NCBI GenBank assembly: GCA_030123565.1
Contig: CP126122.1
Coordinates: forward strand, 2,866,800 to 2,930,799
Source of the DNA: Nitrospira sp.
GTDB lineage: Bacteria; Nitrospirota; Nitrospiria; Nitrospirales; Nitrospiraceae
Reading direction: 5' to 3'
DNA length: 64,000 nucleotides
The notes under the pieces were generated by a model, which searched no databases, was not told the origin of the DNA, and saw only the letters and a list, made by a program, of their open reading frames with translations. Of this stretch, positions 15,274-24,617 are shown one piece after another. Each line of letters starts with the position of its first letter. Within the stretch, counting starts at the first letter, position 1. A program made the position numbers and the translations under genes.

Positions 15274-16950
15274 ATGATCGCCGCCATTTACACACGCAAA
15301 TCCACGGAGCAACACGGCGTGAGCGACGAGCAAAAGTCCGTCGCGAGGCAAATCGAACATGCGAAAGCCTACGCCACCAAGAAGGGCTGGGCGGTGGACG
15401 AGCGGTTCATCTTCAGCGACGACGCCGTCAGTGGGGCGGAGTTCGGCAAGCGGAGACCGGGACTTCTCCGGCTCATGAACGCGCTGAAGCCCAAGCCGGA
15501 GTTTCAGGTACTGATCATGAGCGAGGAGAGCCGGCTGGGCAGAGACCGAATCAAGACCGAATATCACACACAGATCCTCGCTGAGGCCGGCGTCAGGATC
15601 TTTTATTACATCGAAGACCGCGAAGCTTTGATGAGCGATGCGACAAGTTCCTTCATGCAATCGATCCGGCTCTACGCCAGCCAAATGGAACGGGAGAAAG
15701 CGCAGCAGCGCACCTATGACGCACTTCTTCGCAAGGCCAAAGCCGGGCATGTCACCGGCGGCACCTGCTTTGGGTACACCAACGTGGTGATCACCGATGC
15801 CAGCGGGAAGCGGAGCCATGTCGAATACCGGATCCACCCGGCCGAGGCGGCCGTGGTCAAGCGGATCTTCGAATTGTACGTCACCGGCCACGGCTTCCAG
15901 ACGATCGCCAAGCTGCTGAACGCCGAACAGGCGCACTGCCCTCGCGCGCGCCCGTTGAGCAAGCCGGCCGGCTGGGCCGCCAGCTCCATCAGAGAGGTCC
16001 TGCTGCGCCCCCTCTATCACGGCCAGCAGACCTGGGGCCGCACGAAGAAGAGACTCGCGAGCGGCATCAAGCGGCCGCACAAGCGAGCGGAGCAGGACTG
16101 GCTCACGATCGACGTGCCGCACCTGCAGATCATCGATGACGCGACATGGCAGGAGGCCCTGGACCGCTGGAACAGTGTGCGGGCGGTCTATCTGCGGGGC
16201 ACGAACGGCCGCCTGCACGGCAGGCCGACCAACGGCCGTGAAAGCCCCTACCTGCTGACCGGCTTCACGGCCTGTGCCCATTGCGGCGGGAGCGTGTACG
16301 TTCGCAGCCGCAGCCACGGCCGCCAGCGAGCGTTCCACTACTGCTGCGTGGTGCATTATCAAAGAGGCCCAGAGGCCTGCCCCGAACGCCTGCTGCTGCC
16401 TGTGCCGGACGTCGACCGCGCGATCCTGACGGCCCTCGAGCAAGACGTCATGCAACCGGCCATCATCACGAAGGCCCTGGAGAAAGCGCTCCACCAGCTG
16501 CAGCAGGACCGAGAGGATCCAGATCAGCGGCGCGAGGTCCTCACGAATGAGCTGCGCCACCTGGAGACCGAGCTGGCCCGGTTCACCCAGGCCATCGCGG
16601 CCGGGGGCTCGTTACCGACGATCATGTCGGCCATGCAGGAGCGGGAAGCACGGTTCCAGAAGGTGCGGGGCGAGTTGGCCATGCTGGACGGTCGCCCGGC
16701 CGACCAGTTCGACGTTGGCCAGGTCGAGCAGGAGCTGAGGGGGTATCTGAAAGACTGGTCTTCGCTGACGTCGCGGCATCCGGCACAAACCCGGCAGATC
16801 CTGCGGAAGCTGCTCCCCTCGCGCATCCGGCTGTCCCATGACGCCGATGGAACATATCGCTTCACTGGGGAAGCTGCCGTGGGCCGGATGTTGAGTGGGA
16901 TGCTCGGGAATCAGCAGGGTAAAAGGGTTGGTGTCCCCAACGGGATTTGA
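15274..16950 (+). CDS. Large serine recombinase (integrase of the element)
   Basis: 558 residues. The resolvase-type catalytic domain comes first, with IYTRKST giving the nucleophile Ser10 and the SRLGRDR segment near residue 90. The recombinase domain follows at about 160-270 (GTCFGYTNV, FELYVTGHGFQTIAKLLN). A zinc ribbon follows at about 330-375 (CAHCGG and a CC/C pair), then a coiled-coil at about 390-470. This is the standard plan of large serine integrases. The last codons (GVPNGI stop) are read from the tRNA-Glu 3' end, so the stop at 16948-16950 lies in the tRNA gene just beyond the attachment repeat, and the protein's C-terminus depends on the integration site. Confidence 0.92.
   Translation: MIAAIYTRKSTEQHGVSDEQKSVARQIEHAKAYATKKGWAVDERFIFSDDAVSGAEFGKRRPGLLRLMNALKPKPEFQVLIMSEESRLGRDRIKTEYHTQILAEAGVRIFYYIEDREALMSDATSSFMQSIRLYASQMEREKAQQRTYDALLRKAKAGHVTGGTCFGYTNVVITDASGKRSHVEYRIHPAEAAVVKRIFELYVTGHGFQTIAKLLNAEQAHCPRARPLSKPAGWAASSIREVLLRPLYHGQQTWGRTKKRLASGIKRPHKRAEQDWLTIDVPHLQIIDDATWQEALDRWNSVRAVYLRGTNGRLHGRPTNGRESPYLLTGFTACAHCGGSVYVRSRSHGRQRAFHYCCVVHYQRGPEACPERLLLPVPDVDRAILTALEQDVMQPAIITKALEKALHQLQQDREDPDQRREVLTNELRHLETELARFTQAIAAGGSLPTIMSAMQEREARFQKVRGELAMLDGRPADQFDVGQVEQELRGYLKDWSSLTSRHPAQTRQILRKLLPSRIRLSHDADGTYRFTGEAAVGRMLSGMLGNQQGKRVGVPNGI
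16929..16946. repeat. Right attachment-site repeat, within tRNA-Glu
   Basis: Identical to 10315-10332. It covers the encoded CCA, the discriminator base, the 3' acceptor strand and the start of the T-arm of tRNA-Glu, read on the plus strand. Confidence 0.8.
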
Positions 16951-17006
16951 ACCCGTGTTACTGCCTTGAAAGGGCAATGTCCTAGGCCAGGCTAGACGAT
17001 GGGGAC
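16929..17006 (-). tRNA. tRNA-Glu (anticodon UUC)
   Basis: Read on the minus strand, GTCCCCA (acceptor) pairs with TGGGGAC. The anticodon loop is CTTTCAA, giving UUC. The T-arm is ACGGG-TTCAAAT-CCCGT and CCA is encoded, 78 bases in all. The 5' acceptor, TCTAG D-arm start and anticodon match bacterial glutamate tRNAs. Its 3' end is the integration site of the element to its left and also encodes the recombinase C-terminus on the other strand. Confidence 0.95.
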
Positions 17007-17133
17007 GACGCGAGACTCGTACAAGCGGGTTGATTCATACCATACTTGCTTGAGAAGTGTCACTAGCCTGAATCATCGGCACTGATGTGCCCACATCCCA
17101 AAGGGACCCCGGCAAGAGAACGCTGCCGGCGGA

Positions 17134-19140
17134 TTGACGCCCTGCCCCCAAGCACAGTACTCTGCACCTGTGGACCCGCTTCTGAATCACAGCCCAGGCG
17201 AGCACCTCGACTCGGCATCGCAGCAAGGCAGACTCACGCCGCCGAGCCACAGTCTGCTCACGGCGGACGACCTGCACCTCTTCAATGAAGGTTCCCACTT
17301 TCATCTCTATGACAAACTCGGAGCGCACCCCACGACCGTACAAGGCATCGAGGGCACCTACTTTGCGGTGTGGGCCCCGGAGGCCGAACAGGTCTCGGTC
17401 TTCGGCACCTTCAACCATTGGGATGCCTCTCGTCACCCCCTGCGACCCCGTCAATCCTCGGGCATTTGGGAAGGATTCGTCCCAGGGGTGGGAATCGGCA
17501 CGCTCTACAAATTTCATATCCGCTCGCGACATCACGGCGCAGAACTGATCAAGACCGATCCCTTTGCCCGCCTGAACGAGGTTCCGCCGAAATCCGCTTC
17601 GGTCGTCTGGACCCTCGATTACACATGGCAGGACCAGGCCTGGATGCAGAGCCGCGCCCGGCACAATGCGCTCGATGCCCCGATCAGCATCTACGAAGTG
17701 CATTTCGGTTCCTGGATGCGGGTTCCCGGCGAAGACAACCGCTCGCTCAGTTATCGGGAAGCGGCGCCGAAACTCATCGACTATGTCCGGCGGATGGGCT
17801 TTACCCATGTGGAGTTCCTCCCCCTCATGGACCACCCCTTTTTCGGTTCCTGGGGCTATCAAACGACCGGCTACTTCGCCCCCTCCGCCAACTATGGGAC
17901 GCCGCAGGACTTGATGCACCTCATTGACCAGCTGCACCAGCACGAGATCGGCGTCATCTTGGACTGGGTGCCGTCGCATTTCCCGACCGACGGGCACGGC
18001 CTGAGCCGATTCGACGGCAGCTATCTCTTCGAGCATGCGGATCCTCGACAGGGCTTCCATCCCGATTGGAACACCGCCGTGTTCAACTACAGCCGCAATG
18101 AAGTGCGCAGCTTTCTCATCAGCAGCGCCCTCTTCTGGCTGGAGCAGTACCATGCCGATGGATTGCGTGTGGACGCCGTCGCTTCCATGTTGTATCTGGA
18201 CTACTCGCGGAAGGAAGGCGAATGGATTCCCAACCGGCACGGCGGGCGGGAAAACCTGGAGGCGATCGCCTTCCTGCGGCAGCTCAACGAAGAGATCTAT
18301 CGACGCCACCCGGATGTGCAGACCTATGCGGAAGAATCCACCTCCTGGCCTTCTGTGTCACGCCCGACCTATACGGGTGGATTGGGATTCGGAATGAAAT
18401 GGGACATGGGCTGGATGCACGACACGCTGGAGTACATGGCGCTCGATCCGGTCTATCGCAAACACCACCATCGCAACCTCACCTTCCGCATGCTTTACGC
18501 GTTTCATGAAAACTTCCTGCTTCCGCTGTCCCACGACGAAGTCGTCCACGGGAAGGGCTCGCTCCTGGGGAAAATGCCCGGCGACGATTGGCAGAAATTC
18601 GCCAACCTGCGCGCATTGTTCGGCTACATGTATGCGCAGGCCGCCAAAAAACTGATCTTCATGGGCGGCGAGATCGGCCAGTGGCGGGAATGGGCGCACG
18701 ACGACAGCGTCGATTGGAACCTGTTGCAGTACCGACCACACCAGGGCCTTCAACAATGGGTGGCCGACCTCAATCATCTGTACCGCACCGAACCGGCCCT
18801 CCATGAATACGACTTCAATCCTCGGGGGTTCGAGTGGATCGACTGCGATGATGTCGATGCCGGCGTCATCAGCCTCTTGCGGCACGGCCGGTCACCCCAA
18901 CAGAGCATCGCAGTCGTCTGTAATTTTACGCCGGTCCCGCGGCTGCAGTATCGGGTCGGGGTCTCGCAAGGCGGCTACTGGAAAGAACTATTGAACAGCG
19001 ACGCCTCGATCTACGGCGGCAGCGGCCTCGGGAATTTAGGCGGCATCCAGGCTGAGGCCGTGCCGACCCATAACCGTACACACTCCCTCTCGTTGACCCT
19101 GCCTCCCCTGGCGGTTCTCTTCTTCAAACCTGCCTCGTAG
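17134..19140 (+). CDS. glgB: 1,4-alpha-glucan branching enzyme
   Basis: 668 residues from a TTG at 17134; a GTG at 17170 is possible, and neither has a strong ribosome site. The N-terminal CBM48 domain ([21 protein letters not shown]) is followed by a GH13 barrel with the catalytic aspartate in [11 protein letters not shown], the glutamate in YAEESTSWP and the HD pair in [19 protein letters not shown]. The C-terminal all-beta domain ends the protein. It makes alpha-1,6 branches in glycogen. No other glycogen genes are adjacent. The length is slightly below the roughly 730 of E. coli GlgB because the N1 domain is missing, a common short form. Confidence 0.95.
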   Translation: MTPCPQAQYSAPVDPLLNHSPGEHLDSASQQGRLTPPSHSLLTADDLHLFNEGSHFHLYDKLGAHPTTVQGIEGTYFAVWAPEAEQVSVFGTFNHWDASRHPLRPRQSSGIWEGFVPGVGIGTLYKFHIRSRHHGAELIKTDPFARLNEVPPKSASVVWTLDYTWQDQAWMQSRARHNALDAPISIYEVHFGSWMRVPGEDNRSLSYREAAPKLIDYVRRMGFTHVEFLPLMDHPFFGSWGYQTTGYFAPSANYGTPQDLMHLIDQLHQHEIGVILDWVPSHFPTDGHGLSRFDGSYLFEHADPRQGFHPDWNTAVFNYSRNEVRSFLISSALFWLEQYHADGLRVDAVASMLYLDYSRKEGEWIPNRHGGRENLEAIAFLRQLNEEIYRRHPDVQTYAEESTSWPSVSRPTYTGGLGFGMKWDMGWMHDTLEYMALDPVYRKHHHRNLTFRMLYAFHENFLLPLSHDEVVHGKGSLLGKMPGDDWQKFANLRALFGYMYAQAAKKLIFMGGEIGQWREWAHDDSVDWNLLQYRPHQGLQQWVADLNHLYRTEPALHEYDFNPRGFEWIDCDDVDAGVISLLRHGRSPQQSIAVVCNFTPVPRLQYRVGVSQGGYWKELLNSDASIYGGSGLGNLGGIQAEAVPTHNRTHSLSLTLPPLAVLFFKPAS

Positions 19141-19238
19141 CACCGCCCCAGACTCGCCTTTTCAGCCCGGCCTGGGGTAGGATTACTGCCGGCAGGCAAG
19201 GGCGCGGTAAGGATGTTCGGTCCATTGAGGAGGCGACG

Positions 19239-19730
19239 ATGACGACCCGCTTACGAACGGCTTCCCTGTGGCAGAGACTGCTGTTGCTCTCTGTCTGCAT
19301 CATGCTCACGCACTGCTCCCACGACATCCACGAGAAGCGCGCCGACACGGTCAAGGACCATGTTGAAGCCTTCTATGACCATTTGAAACATGACCGGGTG
19401 GCGGCGGCCGTCCGGGAAAACGAAGCCATCGAACACCTCTCCTCTCAGTTGGGTGACATCATCACTCGACGCGTCAATCAACCGGGCACCAACCAAGTCG
19501 ATCGTGAATGGACCGACCTGCGCACCGCCAATGAAACTGCCGCACAAAACTGGCTGGCTTTGGGACAATACCTCTCGATCAAGAAACAATATCCGCAGGC
19601 CCGTGCGACCTACCAGCGGGTCATCGATACCTACACCGGCCCGACGGAACGCACCTATCGGGATCAAGCGGCGCGGGCCATTCGTGATCTGGAGATCCTC
19701 AGTCCCTCCCCCGTCTCGCCGTCGCGGTAA
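19239..19730 (+). CDS. Small lipoprotein with TPR-like C-terminus
   Basis: 163 residues, with GAGGAGGCGACG ahead of the ATG. The lipoprotein signal is LLLLSVCIMLTHCSHD, cysteine at about 26. A helical coiled region (DTVKDHVEAFYDHLKHDRVAAAVRENEAIEHL) follows, then WLALGQYLSIKKQYPQARATYQRVI, a TPR-like motif. It is probably anchored in the outer membrane. The next lipoprotein starts 5 bp after its stop, so the two form an operon. Function unknown. Confidence 0.7.
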   Translation: MTTRLRTASLWQRLLLLSVCIMLTHCSHDIHEKRADTVKDHVEAFYDHLKHDRVAAAVRENEAIEHLSSQLGDIITRRVNQPGTNQVDREWTDLRTANETAAQNWLALGQYLSIKKQYPQARATYQRVIDTYTGPTERTYRDQAARAIRDLEILSPSPVSPSR

Positions 19731-19735
19731 GCCGC

Positions 19736-20299
19736 ATGCCGTTTCGAGCGATGATGCAGAGGAGGCGGCTGTTGATCATGGTGCTCGGCGCAAGCCTCCT
19801 TGGACCCGGGTGTGTTCATAGGATTCACGTGGCCCCTCCGACAGGAGAAACAGCGGAGGCGCCCCTCCCCATCAGCGTACAACTCGACGTGCCCTTCCTT
19901 GCCATCGAAGGGGCCGACCACATGCCCGGCATTCCCCTCCTGGAATGGCCGGCGAAAGACCTTCGGCACACGTTGATCGAGTACTTCGCGCAACGTCGAA
20001 CCTTTACGGCTATCGGAACGGAGCCCGCCGACATGCAGCTCGTGGTGAAGGCTTGGCTCACCCTTCGAGCACCTGACCGCTACCAGTACCGAGTTCATCT
20101 GGAATCCGACCTGTCACCTTCAGGGCGAGCCTCCCTCAAGACCTATGCGGCCGATGGAGAAGCCATGGGGTCATCCATCCGCTGGGTGACCGCCTCCGAT
20201 CAAGAACCGATCGCGAAAGCCACGGCCCAGGCACTTGAGCGATTGGCCTCTCAGATCGAACAAGACCACGATCTCATTCTCAAAGGCCGCAACCACTAG
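19736..20299 (+). CDS. Predicted lipoprotein, unknown function
   Basis: 187 residues, or 182 from the second ATG. The signal RRRLLIMVLGASLLGPGC ends at a lipidation cysteine. The mature part has beta strands (PISVQLDVPFLAIE, MQLVVKAWLTLRAPDRYQYRVHLESDL) and a C-terminal helix. It begins 5 bp after the upstream lipoprotein gene, so they probably act together at the envelope. No family recognised. Confidence 0.65.
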   Translation: MPFRAMMQRRRLLIMVLGASLLGPGCVHRIHVAPPTGETAEAPLPISVQLDVPFLAIEGADHMPGIPLLEWPAKDLRHTLIEYFAQRRTFTAIGTEPADMQLVVKAWLTLRAPDRYQYRVHLESDLSPSGRASLKTYAADGEAMGSSIRWVTASDQEPIAKATAQALERLASQIEQDHDLILKGRNH

Positions 20300-20667
20300 A
20301 ATATCTGGTTGCGCCGCTCGATGCCTTTGTCGAATAGCCGACGGGTTCCCCGTTCTCGCACTTCAATGGATCAACTGCCGCCACCAACTCACTGAGTCGG
20401 TAGCTACGTATTCATTTAGATACGACTGCGTATCACTTCCGATACAGGCCACTCGCCCTGCTAGAGCGTTCTCGCACAACAGCACGCCGGTAAACCGTGC
20501 CGTCCATCCATTCGGCCTCTACCTATCTTCCGTAACGACAGCCCCGTCATCACATGCGGCAAAAGAATACTGGCATTAACATTGCTATCTCCTACGCTCG
20601 AACGATGCGGTCACGTCTCTACCCCGAGCTGATCCTTCACAGATCAAGACAAGGGGACCACGCAGAC
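20300..20667. other. Intergenic region, nothing clear
   Basis: No coding frame, RNA or repeat that I can support. Frames in this stretch that run into the next gene lack a ribosome site. Confidence 0.5.
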
Positions 20668-21903
20668 ATGCCCGATCGGGAACCGGTCTCTCTCGGGAAA
20701 GGAACTTCTGTGCCCAAACGACTGATTCTGTGCTTCGACGGAATGTGGGACAAGCCTCCCGACCCCGGAGCACCTCCCCAACCATCGCACGATTTCGATC
20801 GCTGCCCAACCCCGCTCTCACGACCTGATTCGCTCCCGGCGACGAATGTGTTGAAGTTATACCATTCGATCCTACCCCAGACGCACAATGGACATCTGCA
20901 GCAAAAATGGTATGACTCTGGACGCGAGACCCCCTGGTTTCGCCGATTTCGCGACGGCGCATTCGGATACGGCCTGGACCAGACGATTCTCCAAGGATAT
21001 GCTTACCTCATTGCGGCCTATGAACCGGGCGATGACCTGTTTATCTATGGATTCAGTCGAGGCGCCTATGTCGCCCGATCCCTCGTAGGGCTGCTCTCGA
21101 CCGCTGGGATTCTCTCCACGACGCTGCTCAATCCGGACAGCATCAGGAGGGTGCGGAAGACCGCCATGCCCGGCAACAGCGTCGCACCGTCTCACGATCT
21201 TGCACAGGATCTGACCGACATGGTTCTCGATCCCTCCAATCACTCGATCGACGAGGCCTATCGCCTGTACCGTAATTTTCACAACGATGCCCATACCTCT
21301 GCATCCGCCGCCTTTCGACGACGAGCGACGCAGCACGTCACCGTCACCGTTTTGGGAATCTGGGACACCGTCGGTCCCCTTGGAATTCCGACGAATGCCC
21401 TCAGGTGGCTGAACGAACATCGGTATAATTTCCACGATACCGAGTTGAGCCCCATCGTCAAACAGGCCTACCAAGCCCTCGCCATCGATGAGCACCGTGC
21501 GGACCACAACGCCACGTTATGGACGTCTCCTCCTCGATCGGGACAGAAGATCGAACAGCGTTGGTTCACGGGTGCACACGGCGATGTGGGAGGGACCTAT
21601 CAAGATCGGGACTTGGCGGACTGTGTCTTGGCCTGGATGCAGCAGCGATCGATCCTGGAAGGGCTGGCCGTCGAAACGAGCAGGTTCCTCCTCAAGCCTA
21701 ACGCGCTCGGCCCGATTCACGATTCTTTCAGTGAATGCTTCGGGGGATTCCGGAAATGGTTTCACTCACGATTCTATCGTCCGGTCATGCAAACAGGAAC
21801 GGGCACGGAAGTGCTGGACGACTCAGTCCATACCCGCCTGCTGCACAATCTCCGCTACCGACCGCATAACGAAGGACTGAAAAGCGTGCTGCGGTTCGGA
21901 TGA
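20668..21903 (+). CDS. DUF2235 alpha/beta-hydrolase (Tle1-like phospholipase fold)
   Basis: 411 residues from the ATG at 20668, with AAGGGGA 11 bases upstream; a reading from 20554 lacks this. It opens with KRLILCFDGMWD, the DUF2235 signature, and has the nucleophile elbow YGFSRGAYVARSL near residue 130. WFTGAHGDVGGTYQDRDLAD near residue 300 supplies the acidic and other active-site residues typical of DUF2235. The family includes type VI lipase effectors (Tle1) and many stand-alone proteins. No type VI genes are near, so a housekeeping or stress hydrolase is equally likely. Confidence 0.8.
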   Translation: MPDREPVSLGKGTSVPKRLILCFDGMWDKPPDPGAPPQPSHDFDRCPTPLSRPDSLPATNVLKLYHSILPQTHNGHLQQKWYDSGRETPWFRRFRDGAFGYGLDQTILQGYAYLIAAYEPGDDLFIYGFSRGAYVARSLVGLLSTAGILSTTLLNPDSIRRVRKTAMPGNSVAPSHDLAQDLTDMVLDPSNHSIDEAYRLYRNFHNDAHTSASAAFRRRATQHVTVTVLGIWDTVGPLGIPTNALRWLNEHRYNFHDTELSPIVKQAYQALAIDEHRADHNATLWTSPPRSGQKIEQRWFTGAHGDVGGTYQDRDLADCVLAWMQQRSILEGLAVETSRFLLKPNALGPIHDSFSECFGGFRKWFHSRFYRPVMQTGTGTEVLDDSVHTRLLHNLRYRPHNEGLKSVLRFG

Positions 21904-22064
21904 ACATTTCTCCGGTTCCCGCTCTCCTCTCTCGTGGCAACACAAGCCGGTGAGCCCCTCCTTGGAAGTACTCTCTTCGCAGACTATCTGATCAGAGATT
22001 GAGGAGGTACGCTCCTCAACAGCATGGGCGATGGACTCGCTCGCCGGCGCACAGGGAGGTCACG

Positions 22065-22427
22065 ATGCCGCGTCCGTCCTTTCCTAAGTTCGTCGTTCAC
22101 TGCGTCCTATCCCGCGAGACTGTGGGGTGCGCAGAGGAAGCTCGCATCTTCGGCACCTGCGTCACCGGAATCTTGCCTACAACCCTGCAGAGCCTCGTCA
22201 CCGGAGAGTACCTGACGCTCAAGTTGGGCGTTCCTGAAAACCGTCGGTCGGTATCGGTGAGGTTGGCGAGGGTAATCTGGGTCCGAGGAGGGCGGTTCGG
22301 AGTGGAAATCCTGATGATGGATGCCGACGAGCACATTCGCCTGACACAGTTCGTCGATCAATACCTACCTCTGGAATTGGAATGTCACGACTCACGATCA
22401 ACATTGATCATCACGGCGGCGGAATAG
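22065..22427 (+). CDS. PilZ-like domain protein
   Basis: 120 residues with AGGGAGGTCACG before the ATG. The beta-rich pattern TCVTGILPTTLQSLVTGEYLTLKLGVPE, then VRLARVIWVRGGRFGVEIL, is that of a PilZ barrel (xVxWVxxxxFGVEF). The usual RxxxR cyclic-di-GMP motif is not obvious, so it may not bind the nucleotide. It stands alone between a hydrolase and a zinc-ribbon gene. Confidence 0.6.
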   Translation: MPRPSFPKFVVHCVLSRETVGCAEEARIFGTCVTGILPTTLQSLVTGEYLTLKLGVPENRRSVSVRLARVIWVRGGRFGVEILMMDADEHIRLTQFVDQYLPLELECHDSRSTLIITAAE

Positions 22428-22557
22428 GTTCGGTATGTTTGCTTTATCGAACCTCCTCACAAAGCTACCGCCAAGGAGGTACTGCGTTCAGGTCTACCGA
22501 AAAAACCCTTCAGACTCTAGGCTTACCCATAGGCACTGAACAATGAAGGAGGCCACT

Positions 22558-22803
22558 ATGAGTTGTTCTCGCTGTAACGGATGTATGATCGAAGATTACA
22601 TGCTCGACATGGAGGATTCTTCCGGTCCCATGTGGCAACGAGCATGGCGATGCATGAACTGCGGGAATGTATTCGACAGCGTACTGCGCCACAATCGTCA
22701 AACACAGGGAGCCAAACCGCCTTCCATTGCCCATGAGGGCTCCGTCGGCGGTGGCGAGAAGGTTCCCTTGGGGGCAGAGGCGATGACTCGCCTGGCCGCA
22801 TGA
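22558..22803 (+). CDS. Small zinc-ribbon protein
   Basis: 81 residues from the ATG at 22558, six bases after AAGGAGG. CSRCNGCM at the start and CMNCGNVFD near residue 40 make a two-pair zinc site with a WQRAWRCMNCG pattern. The same build occurs at 11884-12111. The C-terminal half is low-complexity. Function unknown; small zinc ribbons like this often bind nucleic acid or ribosomes. Confidence 0.65.
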   Translation: MSCSRCNGCMIEDYMLDMEDSSGPMWQRAWRCMNCGNVFDSVLRHNRQTQGAKPPSIAHEGSVGGGEKVPLGAEAMTRLAA

Positions 22804-22953
22804 TGGGAGGAATCCGACAAGGGCAATGACCAGGACGGACGAACAGCCCCTGCGAAACGATTCTTGGTCCTTGCCGTCGCCCGATTCAATAAGTCTGCGA
22901 ATGATGCGTAGATGTCTTCACGACTCACACGTCCGACTTGAGAAGGCAACAGC

Positions 22954-23139
22954 ATGTCCATCGACCTAGAGATGGCCCTCGTCTTGGGGCTATTCATAAT
23001 CGGCGCTGTAGTCCTCGCCGTCGATAACCTGGTGGATGCATTGTATAGACGCGCGAGTCGATGGTTGCGCAGCCGGAAATCAGCCCGCAACATTTCCCGG
23101 CCTGACAGTCCGGCGCAGAAGAAAAAGCTGGAGCTGTAG
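22954..23139 (+). CDS. Small single-pass membrane protein
   Basis: 61 residues. A hydrophobic segment ALVLGLFIIGAVVLAVDNLV near the N-terminus is followed by a basic tail (RRASRWLRSRKSAR, ending KKKLEL), giving an N-out, C-in anchor. GAGAAGG lies upstream. No family recognised. Confidence 0.5.
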   Translation: MSIDLEMALVLGLFIIGAVVLAVDNLVDALYRRASRWLRSRKSARNISRPDSPAQKKKLEL

Positions 23140-23180
23140 GAGGTTATCAACCGTGCTGTGATGGACCGCCCTGGTCACCG

Positions 23181-24617
23181 TTATCCTTTCCCAGTATCGG
23201 AGATGACCGGCAACGGTTGAACCGGCGAATGTCCCTCCGGATTCCATCCACCGCCTAACGCCTTGTACAGCTGCACGATGGAAACCAGGTGCAGGCGATG
23301 AGTCCCCATCAGGGCCAGCTCCGCCTCGAACAGGTTGCGCTGCGCAATCAACACGTCGAGATAGTTCGCCAGCCCACCCTTATAGCGAAGATTGGCCAGG
23401 TTGAGCGCAGACCGCAAGGCCTCGACCTGCTGCAATTGCGCCGTGCGCTGCTCTCGAACCGTCCGAACCGCCACCAATGAATCCTCGACTTCCTTGAATG
23501 CAACCAACACGGATTGTTCGTACTGCGCCAAGGCCTGTCGCGCTTGTGCCTCGGCAGCCCGTTGCTGGAATCCCAAAATTTGCGCATTCAACAGAGGACC
23601 GGTCAGGCCTGGCCCGACCACGCCGAATGAGGTTTCATTGGCCACAAGTTGCGTTAAATGCGGACTCGCCACGCCCAAGATGCCGGTGATGCTGAGCTTC
23701 GGAAACCGATCGGCCTTCGCCATCCCGATGCGGGCCGTCGCTGCGGCAAGGTTCTGTTCCGCCTGCAGGATGTCCGGCCGCCGCTGGAGCAATTCGGAAG
23801 GAAGGCCGGGGGGAACATCGGGAGGCATGACCTGTTCCGTCAGGGAACGGCCCCGGGCAATCTGGCCGGGGTTTCGCCCCAGCAACACACTCAATTGATT
23901 TTCCTTCTGTACTTTTTGCCGTTCGAATTCCGCCGCCCTGGCCGCAGCATTGGCTCGCTCCGCCTCAAACTGATCGGCATCAAGCTTCGAGATCATCCCC
24001 TGTCGCAATCGCGCCTGTGCGATCCTGACGGATTCTTCCCACGACTTGAGTGTGCGATGCGAGATATCGAGCTGCATATCGAACTGGAGCAGATCAAAGT
24101 AGGCCTCCGCCACGCCGCTCACGAGCTGCAGCACGATCGCGCGGCGGTTTTCTTCTCGCGACAGGAGATCACCGCGCGCCGCCTCGTTGGAACGCCGGAT
24201 GCGGCCCCAAATATCGAGTTCCCACGAAAGATTACCCTGCAAGTAATAATTGAACGGGTTCGGGAATCCCGGAAACAAGAATACGGCCTTCCGACCAAAC
24301 GCCGGGAAATTTCCCGTGACGCTCATCTGCGGGGCGAAGTCCGTCCTCGCAATGAACAACCGGGCCTGAAATTCTTCCACCGCCGCCACGGCACGCTGGA
24401 GGTCCTTGTTCTCCTCCAACGCTGTACGGATCAATTTCTGAAGTTCTTGGTCCTTCAGCAGTTCCCACCAGGGCGTGTTGGCGATCGACGTGGCATCACC
24501 ACCAGGCTCGGCCATGCGAAAGCCGTACGGGGTGGTGGCATCAGGCTTGGTAAAGTCCGGTCCGACGGCACAGGCCGCCAAGAGGGTCGACGAGAGCACG
24601 AGAGCCAGTTTACGCAT
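23181..24617 (-). CDS. RND efflux outer membrane factor (NodT/OprM-like lipoprotein)
   Basis: 478 residues from the ATG at 24617 with AAGGAG upstream. The lipoprotein signal LALVLSSTLLAAC is followed by VGPDFTKP, the typical start of NodT-family factors, and two outer-membrane-efflux repeats (LSWELDIWGRIRRSNEAARGD, LPSELLQRRPDILQAEQNL, NLRYKGGLANYLDVL). It forms the exit duct for the pump encoded just upstream. Its start overlaps the pump's stop by 8 bases, so the three genes form one operon. Confidence 0.93.
   Translation of the reverse strand: MRKLALVLSSTLLAACAVGPDFTKPDATTPYGFRMAEPGGDATSIANTPWWELLKDQELQKLIRTALEENKDLQRAVAAVEEFQARLFIARTDFAPQMSVTGNFPAFGRKAVFLFPGFPNPFNYYLQGNLSWELDIWGRIRRSNEAARGDLLSREENRRAIVLQLVSGVAEAYFDLLQFDMQLDISHRTLKSWEESVRIAQARLRQGMISKLDADQFEAERANAAARAAEFERQKVQKENQLSVLLGRNPGQIARGRSLTEQVMPPDVPPGLPSELLQRRPDILQAEQNLAAATARIGMAKADRFPKLSITGILGVASPHLTQLVANETSFGVVGPGLTGPLLNAQILGFQQRAAEAQARQALAQYEQSVLVAFKEVEDSLVAVRTVREQRTAQLQQVEALRSALNLANLRYKGGLANYLDVLIAQRNLFEAELALMGTHRLHLVSIVQLYKALGGGWNPEGHSPVQPLPVISDTGKG

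Larger units (their letters stand above)
10315..16946. mobile_element. Integrative element inserted at the 3' end of tRNA-Glu
   Basis: An 18-bp direct repeat bounds the element: TGGTGTCCCCAACGGGAT at 10315-10332 and again at 16929-16946. The right copy is the 3' end (including CCA) of an intact tRNA-Glu gene on the minus strand. A large serine recombinase sits next to the right repeat. The interior holds phage morphogenesis-type genes at the left, a zinc-ribbon gene, a HEPN-domain gene, a lipoprotein gene and paired ribbon-helix-helix genes. No capsid, portal or large terminase genes are present. It is therefore a satellite, a decayed prophage or a small genomic island rather than a complete phage. 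Confidence 0.8.

Noticed and set aside
14959-16560. Long minus-strand reading frame opposite the serine recombinase
   Set aside because: The plus-strand frame has clear recombinase motifs and an operon context; the antisense frame lacks domain patterns and a ribosome site and is a product of high GC.
17035-18309. 424-codon minus-strand frame opposite glgB
   Set aside because: It lies fully antisense to conserved GH13 motifs and resembles no family.
20668-21903. Type VI secretion effector locus
   Set aside because: DUF2235 occurs in Tle1 effectors, but no VgrG, Hcp, PAAR or immunity gene is nearby.
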